A stretch of DNA of 64,000 nucleotides, from the NCBI GenBank assembly GCA_941918925.1, contig OW799236.1:63574685-63638684 (forward strand), read 5' to 3'. The position numbers and the translations under genes were made by a program. Shown in pieces: positions 54,295-64,000 of the stretch (the first letter of the stretch is position 1; each line of letters opens with the position of its first letter). Under the pieces are notes generated by a model. That model saw only the letters and a program-made list of their open reading frames with translations, did not search any database and was not told the DNA's origin. The stretch is from Phyto melanocephala (lineage: Eukaryota > Arthropoda > Insecta > Diptera > Rhinophoridae).

Positions 54295-56462
54295 CTAGCT
54301 AATACCCGGTGTGCTTCGCCACCCCAAATTTTAGTATTTAACTCATATGGCAGGTGCTACGCCCACTATTGTTAATGCACCCATTTATTCGATGAATGTT
54401 TATTTGAATATCAAAGTTGCTTTTGCAAAATTTTAGTACTCTAATCGATATCGAATCTATCGAATTTTAGTATTTAGTTCATATGGTAGGTGCCATGCCC
54501 ACTATTGATAATTTGGGTGTCAAAGTTGCTCTTGCAAAATTTTACTACTCTAATCGATATCGTTTTCCAAATATACGAATTTTAGTATTTAATTCATGTG
54601 GCCGCGCCTACAATTGCAAGTACGCCCATTTTTTACCCAAATGTTCGTGTGTATGTCAAAGCTTACCGTACTTAATTTGAAGACTCTAGCTACATTAACT
54701 TTCGTGATATATAATATTTAATACTTATTCTTTAATAGGGCGTGGCACCCCGCCCACTTACAATTTCAAACCAAAGTATAGCCTATAGTTCCTTCCAGAC
54801 ATATAAATCGGTCTAGCCCTTTAACCGTCTATAAAGCACAAACAAACATACAAACATATAAACATACAAACACACATTGATTTTTATATAAATAGATAAA
54901 TCTTTAAAAATGATTTTTTGAACCGATCACAGGTCAAAAAATTATTCACCTGCGTTGCAAAATTTAATGGGTTACAAATTTATATTTTTGGAATATTGGG
55001 TAACAAATTTTATTTCAGGTCAAACAATTTCTTATACCGAAAAAATTACAGGTAATAAAATGTAAAAACGTTTCCGGGAATCACAGATTTGGTAATTACA
55101 GATAATAAATCTTTAAAAATGATTTTTTGGACCGATCACAGGTAAAAAAATTATTCACCTGCGTTGCAAAATTTAATGGGTTACAAATTTATATTTTTGG
55201 AATATTAGGTAACAAATTTTTTTTCAGGTCAAACAATTTCTTATACCGAAAAAATTACAGGTGATAAAATTTAAAAACGTTTGCGGGGATCACAGATCTG
55301 GCAAGTGTCACGCCTACTATTACTAAATCAAACATTTCTTATTCAAATAATCATATAGACATAAAATTTTCTCTTGAAAAATTTGGGTACTTTAACTATT
55401 ATCGCTTCCTTTATATACGATTTTTTGTATTTAATTCATATGAAAAGTGCCACGCCCACTATCACTAAAGCATTCGTTTCTTAACAAAATAGTCATATAG
55501 ATGTCAAAGCTTTTCGTGCAAAAATTTGGGTACTCTAACTATTATCGCTTCCCGAATATACGAATTTTAGTATTCAATTGCTATGAGAGCTGCCACGCCC
55601 ACTATTTCTAATGTACCAATTTTATTCCAGAAATGTTTATTTAGGTGTCAAAGTTGCACTGGCAAAATTTTAGTACTCTAATCGATATCGTTTTCCAGAT
55701 ATAAAAATTTTAGTATTTAATTAATATTGCAGGTGCCACGCCCACTATATCTAATGTACCCATTTTTTCCAAAAATGTTCACTTGGGTGTCAAAGTTGCA
55801 TTTGTAGAATATTGGTACTCTAATCGATATCGTTTTCCAGATATACAAATTTTAGTATTTAATTCATATGGCAGGTGCCATGCCCACTACTGCTAATGTA
55901 CCCATTTTTTCCAGAAATGTTTATTTGGATGTCAAAGTTCCTCTTGCAAAATTTTAGTACTCTAATCGATATCGTTTTCCAGATATACAAATTTTAGTAT
56001 TTAATTCATATGGCAGGTGCCACGCCCACTATTGCTAATGTACCCATTTTTTCCAGAAATGTTTATTTGGATGTCAAAGTTGCTCTTGCGAAATTTTACT
56101 ACTCTAATTGATTTCGTTTTCAAAATATACGAATTTTAGTATTTAATTCATGTGGCCACGCCTACTATTCCAAGTCCGCCCATTTTTTACCCAAATGTTC
56201 GTGTGGATGTCAAAGCTTACCGTACTTAATTTGAAGACTCTACCTGCATTAACTTTCGTGATATATAATATTTAATACTTATTCTTTAATAGGGCGTGGC
56301 ACCCCGCCCACTTACAATTTCAAACGAAAGTATAGCCTATAGTTCCTTCCAGACATACAGAAAGATTCTGTGAAAATTTCAAGGAAATCGGTCCAGCCGT
56401 TTAGCCGTCTATAAAGCACAAACAAACATACAAACACACATTGATTTTTATATATATAGATG
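54295..56462. repeat. Dispersed repeat with ~143-bp units (type C)
   Basis: Starts ctagctaatacccggtgtgc and ends in a conserved tail (ggaaatcggtccagccgttt, then (caaacata)n and a TATATA end). Between them the box 'ggtgccacgcccactat' recurs about every 143 bp (for example near 55732, 55874 and 56017), so the body is an array. A second, partial tail occurs at 54730-54890. The tail resembles those of RTE-like LINEs or SINEs, but there is no RT and the class is open. Confidence 0.6.
54897..55312. repeat. 209-bp tandem duplication inside the type C repeat
   Basis: Two copies starting at 54897 and 55106 (taaatctttaaaaatgattt) share 'gaccgatcacagg', 'acctgcgttgcaaaatttaa' and 'ataccgaaaaaattacagg'. 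They interrupt the type C array. Confidence 0.65.
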
Positions 56463-56554
56463 ATGAGAAAAATATATAATAAAGTTTATTGTATTTTTTT
56501 TATTTTTTTTTTTTGTAAACTTATCTGCCTTTATTATTTGCCAATTTGTAAATG

Positions 56555-57050
56555 AGCACGTAGCTGTTGTTAAGCGGAAAGACACAAAAGCTATTGAAGT
56601 TGACTTAAATATGTATGCCAGAGATCGTGTTGGTGAAATCGTACTCGCAGTTATTAACAACTATAACGCTTTTATGGGTGGGGTTGATTTGTGCGACTAA
56701 ATGCTAAAATATTACAGAATTAAAATGAATACTAAGAAATGGCCTATCAAAGCTTTTTTCCACTTTATCGACCTAGTGATCTAAAATTTTTACATAAAAC
56801 AAAATGCAAGCAACTAGGACATTCTATTAGTGTCATCTTCAGAAGCTCCCGTTAATGTTGAAAAATTTCAGCTTTCTATAGATGATATAATATATTGCTA
56901 CGATCAGCCTGAATTTTCTGACTGTCCAATAATGGCGCAATAATTGTTGCAGTCGATCAAGAGGACCATGCCAAAAATGTAATGTAACATTTTTCTTAGC
57001 AAAAAACAAATACTGCTTCTGAAATATCAACCAAAATGTTGAATTTTTAT
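56555..57050 (+). pseudogene. piggyBac-type transposase C-terminal fragment
   Basis: Reads VVKRKDTKAIEVDL, then NNYNAFMGGVDLCD, a stop, MLKYYRIKMNTKKWPIKAFF and HFIDLVI. This is the piggyBac signature 'YN..MGGVDl.Dqm...Yri..r.kKW....f.hfiDl'. A Cys-poor remnant of the tail follows. Several stops; the catalytic Asp region upstream is missing. The region is also an antisense ORF by chance. Confidence 0.75.
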
Positions 57051-57358
57051 ATCTTATTAATCCATTTTCATTAATTTAAAACTAAATCAAATTTTTAACA
57101 TAATTTTTTATTAACTTTCTTATGCAATGAAGTAAATTGATATTTTTAAATTGAAAGAAGCATATTAGAAAACAAAATATTGAACAAAAACTTAACTTAC
57201 TTTAATTTTTATTATATTTTACCGAATAACGCAATCGTGCGATGTCCTGTTCACAAAAAAAGACGTTTGAAAATATTTTTTAAGAAAGATTTGGAATAAA
57301 TATAAAATAATTATTTCAATATCTATGATTCTTAAAAATTTATGCATAAAATAATATT

Positions 57359-57495
57359 CAGGGGCTCAATTCTCGTTTTGTGAAACTGTGAAATGAAAAA
57401 ATGTTTGTATAACAAAGGGTATGGTGACACCATATGATATGACACACAAAAACTTTTCATTTCATAGTTTCATAGAACGAGAATTGATACCCAGG
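57359..57495. mobile_element. 137-bp MITE with ~40-bp inverted repeats
   Basis: ctcaattctcgttttgtgaa and, inverted, atcaattctcgttctatgaa. Nearly the whole element is one hairpin around a short centre (ggtgacaccatatgatatga). A diverged half is at about 20805-20880. Confidence 0.65.
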
Positions 57496-58148
57496 TCTAA
57501 AAGGTTTTTAGTAATAAATGTACCAAATATATATGCACGGGATTGTTTTACAAAATTAAGTACAAGACTATTAAAATAAGAATTAATTTTTTAAATTAAG
57601 TCTTTATTTCTCTTAAATTAAAAACAAACTTATTTTTTTAGACATTTGCTTAGATAAACACACTCTATAAAATTTCAAGTTTGTTTTTAAATTTCTCATT
57701 TTGTTTATCATACTTTAGCTATAAGTAACAATACTTACGACAACAAAGCTGTAGCAGTTTCCGAGTTAACTTAGCTTTCAACATTTGTCCGTTAGTTTTA
57801 TTTGTTAAGTTTTTATTAAACGTATCGCTAAGAAAATGTCAAAGCATAAGTATTGAAGATACTGTATTATACAACGACCAAACCAAGTTAGGAATTCTTG
57901 AAACAAGCGCATCTTTTGATTTATTAAATCTCATTTGTACTTGAATTGATCCATTATTAACTTACGTCACGGACGGTTTCGGGCTAATAATTCTTAAAAT
58001 GAAACTTTTTTCGGCTTAACTATTCCTAAAATCAAGGAATTCGTATTTGACACATTCGTTCTTATATCAAGCATTTTGTAATTGGTTTAAGAAAATTCTT
58101 AATTACCATACTTTTGACACCGCTACGGATTGATTTAAGTATACGGAT
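57496..58148. other. Intergenic
   Basis: No gene recognised. It ends in the octamer atacggat (58141-58148) that is duplicated at 59281. Confidence 0.4.
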
Positions 58149-58407
58149 CACTGTTGGTAAAAGTGGTACAGTGGCACTTTTTCAAAAAATTATAAAAATA
58201 TAATTTGACTTACTTTTGAAGTAATATATTTTTAATTAAAAAGAAATTAATGCTTTTTATCCATGTTGTAAATACTACTAAAAACTGTTACGATGACACA
58301 AAATCACCTTTCTGAAAGTATAAGTTTGAAATAAATGACATCCTACATATTCGGGGTGGATTTAATCAGACGACTGCACATAAAAGATAATTTTGAACTA
58401 TCTTTTT

Positions 58408-58575
58408 TATACCCACCACCAAAAATATAGTGGAGGTATATTTATTTTATCATTACGTTTGTAACACATCGAGATATCCATTTAAGACCCCATAAAGTAT
58501 ATATATTCTGAATCGGAGTTTCATTTTATGACGATCTAGCTATGTCCGTGTGCCTGTCCGTTTGTTTCTCATTCT
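58408..58575 (+). mobile_element. DINE/Helentron-like family A, 5' fragment
   Basis: TATACCCACCACC...GGAGGTATA head, 'gaccccataaagtatatat' and 'ctatgtccgtg' boxes; truncated after about 168 bp. Confidence 0.6.
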
Positions 58576-58639
58576 CAAAAAACATTACATATTAAATACA
58601 TAACTATGTATTTAATAAATAATATTTATATATAACTAG

Positions 58640-59055
58640 CTTGTGCCTGCGACTTCGTCTGCGTAGTTATAGGGCTAAAAGGAAGATTTAGTATTAACCT
58701 AGATTGTTATTTATATGTTTGTCAAATTTATCTAAGCATTCACATTTATTATACCTATTTGAATTTAAAAATTTGAATTTGAAAATAAAAAAGAAAAGTC
58801 AAAACTTGCAACAAAAATAAAAATTTTACAAAACAAACAACCCGTTTAGGCTGTGATGATGAGTTTGCCAACGACTTCGCCTGGTTATCGTGATAAATAG
58901 TAGCCTATGTGTTAATCTAGGTTGTTATCTATTTATGTGCCGAATTTCATTTAGTTCCTTTCAGTCGTTTTTACGTGATTGAGTATCAAATATCCAAACA
59001 TACAAACATTCACATTAGTATTATTAGTATATTAGTAAGATTTATCTGTATATTT
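58640..59055 (+). repeat. SINE/LINE-tail-like repeat, two partial units
   Basis: Two diverged units each with 'tgcgacttcgtctgcgtagt' or 'acgacttcgcctgg' and 'aacctag(a/g)ttgttat'. The second ends in 'tttcagtcgtttttacgtga' and an (attagtat)n tail. The order matches the 3' ends of RTE-derived repeats in other insects. Confidence 0.5.
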
Positions 59056-59439
59056 TGTTTAAATATTGAAGTTTGAATTTTGTTTTGTGTAAATTCAATT
59101 CATCTTAATTAAATGTATTAAAATAACACAAAATGAATAAATGGATTTAATTTTGTTAAATAGACATGTGTATACATATATGTATGTACATATTTGCTAT
59201 GACACTTTTTAATATATCTTGGCACTTTCGAGCTAAAATTTTAGCACAAGACTAAAATTCCCATATACCTACCATCACTGATACGGATTACTTGATTTGT
59301 TTTTTGAGTGTATACCTTTATGAATATGCTTTGATTTTGAACCCTGCCTTGAGAAATTTAAATTTGACAAAATAGTATCAGTTTGTCAAATAAAAATAAA
59401 AATTCAACAAAACCAGTTTAATCGATTTCCTAGAAAACA

Positions 59440-59712
59440 ATGCTGTCGCTTATACAGAAAAAATCGTGGTTTAAGGATATCTATTATATGATGCACAAAA
59501 TTCCAAAACGTAATATTCCACCTATATGTGGACCACCTAGTTATCCAATGTCTACAGCACAAAAAATTATCATCTGTGGTGGCAGCATGTTACTGATGAT
59601 GGTGATTCCAATATGGGGCTTGTTAAGCTTACCATCATGGTCTAGAAAGCATCAAAATCTGGGTAAGGCACGTAAGGATATTAATAAATTGGAAGGACTA
59701 ACAGCTGAATAA
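59440..59712 (+). CDS. Cytochrome c oxidase subunit 8-like protein
   Basis: 90 residues, single exon as seen. N terminus MLSLIQKKSWFKDIYYMMHK is basic/hydrophobic without acids until residue 13, suiting a mitochondrial presequence. Then PSYPMSTAQKIIICGGSMLL and MMVIPIWGLLSLPSW: the Tyr-Pro-Met-Ser start, one membrane span of about 20 residues and a charged C-terminal tail match the layout of COX8, a small inner-membrane subunit of complex IV. The tail (about 28 residues after the span) is longer than in the usual ~70-residue mature forms. ATG 59440 is the only upstream in-frame start; AATAAA near 59753 is a likely poly(A) signal. It could be a diverged paralogue, or another single-span respiratory subunit. 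An intact frame amid transposons supports a host gene. Confidence 0.65.
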   Translation: MLSLIQKKSWFKDIYYMMHKIPKRNIPPICGPPSYPMSTAQKIIICGGSMLLMMVIPIWGLLSLPSWSRKHQNLGKARKDINKLEGLTAE

Positions 59713-60833
59713 TTTTGTTTAAATGTACATAGAAAAATTGTATTTACGTTAATAAAATAAACTATTTCTTACTACATACATGCATACATATGTATGTACA
59801 TAACGTTCGTCTCAAGTAGAAAGGTTGGACCTAATTCAAATTATGGTAACTTTACAGGTGGAGGTAATGTAACCTGTTTTATAAAATTGCTTGCACTCTG
59901 ATATTTTTAATACTATTTTATTAAACTTTTGTGTAAAGCTGTATTAGATTTACTGAAAAACTCAATTTCGTGGCAAAAATGAGTTAGGGCCTTTCTAGAA
60001 GAGGCCATCGATATTTACATACATTAAAAGTTTTTAATATTTGCAGGCAAGCCATGGTAATTTATTCTAAAAATCCCTTCTCTGAAAGTGTAACAAGTGC
60101 TAATAGTTAATGAGTTTTTGTTTTCTTTTTGCTTATACAAACAAAAACAACTACTACGGAAGTTATAGCTTGAATCTTGTTTACCGTTATAGACGTAGTT
60201 TGTGTAATTAAGAAATTCACCGGCAATATTGAAACATGCGAATTTATGCTAATGTCGTCTTTATGAACGCATTCTTATAACTACATATGTACGTATCAGA
60301 GAAATGCAACAATACATAATACTTGCGAGCGCACTTGCTGTTTACTAAATCATTTTTTGTCTCGAATACTTTTAAGCACTCGCTTTTACGTGTTTGTTGT
60401 AAAATTTGTTTTCAAAAATGTATAAATATATACATAAAAAGTAAATTCTGTGTCTACGTCGCACAATGAAATAATGGACTGCACTGCGTTGCCATTGGTC
60501 AATATTTTTGTAGAATTATTTACATATATGTAAATGAAAATGACGTATAAAAAAATAGTGATTCATACGCCTGTTGCATTCATTATATACTTTAATTAAA
60601 ATTTTTCACGAAAATTTTTCTTGTAATAACTTTTAAATTCATTTTATTTTATAATGAATTTAGAATGTGACGGAAATTGAGTTCCTTGATTTGGTTGCAC
60701 TTTTCAAATCATCTGTCTGTTATACATATACGCATTTTGCTGCACTTATGCAAACAGATGTAGTGCATCAGTGTTGCCAAATCGCAGATCACTACAATCT
60801 CGGCCAACCTGACAATACAATCGACCTCGATTG
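59713..60833. other. Intergenic, then probable 3' end of element 3
   Basis: No gene. The 3' LTR of the third Ty3/gypsy element should lie in the right part. A palindrome caatcgacctcgattg (60818-60833) immediately follows its integrase stop; a TGTATTGTCAGG (element sense) just after it is a candidate LTR start, but no partner LTR is inside the window to confirm this. Confidence 0.35.
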
Positions 60834-61793
60834 TTATTTATCTACTAAGAATTCATCCTCTAAAAATTCATAATCTTCATATTCGCTTGTGTTGCCTTCA
60901 GAGTCCGCAAAACTATCTTCTACATTTTTAAGTTCCAACCACTTTCTTAAACGACTAGAATCAACTATGCCATTATACGGCATTTGTGTGATTTGACAAT
61001 TATCTACATCTTTTATTAAATATCGATCGTTACCCAATTGCTTCTGAATAATATACGGTCCACGATATTTCGCAATTAGTTTTTTATTTACACCTGTAGT
61101 TGTGTCAACGTTTCTCAAAACTACCAAGTCTCCTTTATTAGAAGTCTTGGCAGGTTTGTGATGATCATTGAAATACTTTAAATTGTACGATTGAGATTTT
61201 CCGATAGCTTCTGAAGCCTTTTCTCTTACTGAATTTAAATCAACCATTTCAGCAGAAGCATCTTGTAGATGTTCAGTCATTTCGTCCACTATTTCACCCC
61301 TCTGTTCGATTCCGAATAACATATGGCTCGGTGTCTGTCTTGTGGTGCACTGAATTGTGTTGTTAATAGCAAATTCTACTTGAATCAACTTGCTAACCCA
61401 ATCGGAATGTTCAATAGGCTCAGTCAATTTAGCTAAAATAGTTTTTAATTCTCTATTCACTCTTTCTACTTGTCCATTTGATTGTGGCGATGCCACTGAC
61501 ACTTTTACATGGATAATATTGCGCTCAGTTATAAATTTTTCAAACTCATTTGAGGTGAAGCATGTACCTCGATCACTTATAATTCTTCTCGGACGGCTGT
61601 AGTTTTGAAAATATTTCTGTAACACGCAGCATGCTTCTTTTGACCCTGTCGAATTCACAGCAAAAAGTTTTGTAAATTTTGTGAATGCATCTACCACTAC
61701 TAATACATGCTTTCGCTTAGATTTTATCGATGGGAGGGGACCAAAATGGTCGATATGTAACGTATCAAAGGGAATTGGGTTTTTCTTAATATT
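60834..61793 (-). pseudogene. Ty3/gypsy element 3 integrase, broken from its pol
   Basis: Open from a TAG at 61794-61796 to 60834. Integrase core: FDTLHIDHFG (first D), IISDRGTCFTSNEF (second D), SPQSNGQVERVNRE (E): a complete DD35E set. A C-terminal module follows with KYRGPYIIQK (GPY/F-like) and an acidic tail. No chromodomain. Upstream of the TAG, sequence related to the linker between the zinc-binding and core domains is readable in the same frame, so the stop is a lesion, not the natural start. Confidence 0.85.
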
Positions 61794-61840
61794 CTATAAA
61801 TTTCTCTCATTCTTTCTATGGGGGCCGAATAATAAATGCA

Positions 61841-63859
61841 CTAAAGATAGTTTTTTATGAATTTGGTTAATTTGTCCCTCATGTTCGGAAACCAATAACA
61901 CTTTTGAATCTGATTCATAGACTTCTCAATTCCTACATGACCATATTTTTCATGGATCAGTCGCATTACACTATCTTCCAATTCGGCAGGTACGTATAAC
62001 TGTCTACGTCCACGGACACCACACCGAAAAACTAAACCATTTTCTAGTACATACCCTTCCAGGTTTTCCTCTTCTAACTTACTTCGAATAGCTAGAATTG
62101 ACTCGTCTCTATTCTGAGCAATTTGTATATTTAAATCAACATCATTACTATCGATAACCGCAATAACTGGTGCGCGACTAAGTGCATCAACGTGTGCCAT
62201 TAATTCTCCCCTACGATGAAGAATCCGATAATCAAAATTTTCTAACTCCAAAGCCCATCTGGCTATTCTAGGATTTATCAATTTCCTACTTAAAGTCAGC
62301 GTAAGCGAACTACAGTCGGTCACTATTGTGAATGGGATTCCTTCTAAATATACACGGAAACGCCTCAAGGCGTATATAATAGCGAGAGTTTCCAGTTCAA
62401 AACTGTGATATCTTGATTCTGTCGTTGAAGTGCATTTTGAATAGTAAGCCACTGGGTGAAACTTATTGTCTGTCTGTTTCTGCAAAAGCACTGTGCCAAA
62501 ACCTTTTGAACTGGCATCCGTATGCAACTCTTTTTCACTAGAGGGATTATATACCGCTAAAACTGGAGCGTTAACTAATTTTAATTTTAGATTTTGAAAA
62601 GCGTCTGTACATTCATTTGTCCAATTAAAATTCTTTTTTCTTAAACTGGTTAAGGGTCTTGCCATTCTTGAAAAATCTGAAACAAACCGACGAAAAAATG
62701 AAAACAATCCTAAGCATCGTTCTACTTCCTCATGATTGGTTGGCATCGGGTATTCCTGAATTGTTTTAATATGGTCGTTGTTGGGGCGTATGCTATCTTC
62801 GTTTACCCTATAACTTAAATAATCCATTTCACGATATGCGAATTTACATTTCTTTAAATTCAGCTTCAAACCGGCCTCCTTTAGTGTGCATAAAACTTCA
62901 GTAAGAATCTGTAAATGCTCTTCGAGCGTCACTGTAGCTATACTTATATCGTCCAAATAAACAACGATTTTTCCTGCATCTATAAATTTTCTTAATACCA
63001 TATTGATAAAACGCTGAAATACCGCTCCCGCGTTTTTGAGGCCAAATGGCATGTAACAGTATTCAAATTGCCCCAATGGTGTAACAAAAGCTGTATATTT
63101 AATTGAGTCCTCATGTATTGGCACTTGGTGGAAACTGTTCTCAAGGTCGAGTGCCGAAAAAAAATTTTTGTTGCCTAAATAGTCTAGACAGTCTTCAATA
63201 ATAGGCAGTGGGTAATTATCTTTCAAAGTAATTTTATTTAACGAACGGTAATCGATACACATTCTCAAATTCCCATCTTTTCTTTTAACTAATACGATTG
63301 GTGAAGCATAGGGAGACTCACTTGGTCGAATTATCTTCTTTTGTAATAGCTCCTCAAGTTTAGCCTTTACTTCACACTTTTCACGATATGAGAGACGACG
63401 AGGTCCACTATATATTGGAGTGTAATTTAACAATCTGATCTTCATACAATAATCAGTTAATTTTGGACTATTAACTGTATTATTAAAATAATTTTTCCCT
63501 ATGACCGATTTAATAGAAAAAGCTTCTGTTGAATTTAATTTACCGTCAACATCGATTTTATCTTCAGTCCCAATTGCACACAATATTTGCATCAATTCCC
63601 CACATTCTTCATTATCCTCAACAATTTCTAAAGAATTGTCGCAATCGCTGTTAGACCTTTCTAAATCAGAAGCAATCGTATCACTCTCTTTTGAATATTC
63701 TACTGTTTTCTGAACACATTTGTTATATGCTTCAGTTTTCACAATTTCATTTTCGCTATTACATATATAAAAAGGCAACTCACTAAATAATTTGATTTCA
63801 TTTTCATAGGTTGGGACTTCAACTACTGTTTGGGAATCTCTGTACAAATTAAACGTCAT
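61841..63859 (-). pseudogene. pol: Ty3/gypsy element 3 pol (RT, RNase H, zinc-binding domain)
   Basis: 672 open codons. RT: RMCIDYRSLNKITLKDNYPL, FCALDLE-type FSALDLENSFHQ, MPFGLKNAGAVFQRF and VVYLDDISIA (YLDD ~300). RNase H: HTDASSKGFG, ELETLAIIYAL, VTDCSSL, HVDALSR. Then the His pair of the integrase zinc domain (HEKYGHVGIEKS); the frame ends before the Cys pair (TAG at 61841), so the domain is truncated. Sequence differs strongly from errantiviruses 1 and 2; another Ty3/gypsy lineage. An acidic/Asn-rich N-terminal region of about 130 residues precedes the RT. Confidence 0.88.
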
Positions 63860-64000
63860 AAGCGCACTGGCAATATTTTTATTTATTTATTATTATTATT
63901 TTCATTTTTTAAATTCAGTTTCAAAAGTTCAATTTTATCATATTGTAATATTATTTGACATAAACGAATATTTAGTTTTTGTAAAAGATCACGTCCAATC
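63860..64000 (-). pseudogene. Element 3 protease end, shifted frame
   Basis: At the very edge the minus strand reads IGRDLLQKLNIRLCQIILQY, the protease C-terminal 'iGrDlL' motif, but in a different frame from pol. An AAT/AAAT microsatellite (63875-63905) lies between the two frames and may be the cause. The rest of the element is outside the window. Confidence 0.6.

Larger units (their letters stand above)
58149..59280. mobile_element. hAT-like non-autonomous element upstream of the COX8-like gene
   Basis: Ends CACTGTTGGTA and, inverted, CAGTGATGGTA; flanked by a perfect 8-bp duplication, atacggat (58141-58148 and 59281-59288). It carries a family A Helentron-like fragment (58408-58575) and a LINE/SINE-like tail repeat (58640-59055). 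Its right end is 160 bp from the COX8-like start codon. Confidence 0.75.

Overview
The window is AT-rich nuclear DNA from a higher dipteran (a schizophoran fly, perhaps a calyptrate). The reasons are insect errantiviruses primed by tRNA-Ser, DINE-1/Helentron-like repeats, a MADF/BESS protein paired with a PIF/Harbinger transposase, many mariner, hAT, Tigger and piggyBac remnants, and short phase-matched introns. Only two loci look like host genes: an eight-exon coiled-coil gene (14217-21890, +) and a small COX8-like gene (59440-59712, +). Most of the rest is layered mobile DNA.

Layout. 1-13750: repeats of two DINE-like families, a hAT-like element (3622-7478) with a Helentron-like copy inside it, a second, larger Helentron-like copy (8714-11467), and three decayed mariner-type transposases. 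14217-21890: the coiled-coil gene. Its large second intron holds a TIR-bounded Tigger/pogo relic (14945-18355), itself split by a third Helentron-like copy. 22861-36623: a PIF/Harbinger transposon with perfect 24-bp TIRs and a TTA target duplication. It carries an intact MADF/BESS gene and an intact DDE transposase gene that converge on each other, and between them sits errantivirus 1 (26166-34432, minus strand, two equal 423-bp LTRs, CGCG duplication). 37000-43390: repeats, a TIR element with a Harbinger-like fragment, and one unidentified ORF. 43396-51393: errantivirus 2 (minus strand, 583-bp LTRs differing at about four sites), with a stop in gag and a frame break in env. 51400-59300: MITEs, two hAT-like elements with 8-bp duplications, a repeat with ~143-bp units, and a piggyBac fragment. 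59440-59712: the COX8-like gene. 60834-64000: a decayed pol of a third Ty3/gypsy element running off the right edge.

How the parts work together. In both errantiviruses gag and pol are joined by a -1 shift at the same heptamer, A-AAT-TTT. In errantivirus 1 the first AUG after the primer binding site opens a nine-codon reading frame that is cut by a consensus splice donor; its phase matches an acceptor at the head of env, so splicing would turn a short upstream ORF into the env signal-peptide start. Both env frames run through the polypurine tract into the 3' LTR. The retrovirus inside the Harbinger transposon broke neither Harbinger gene, so the composite still has every recognisable Harbinger part.
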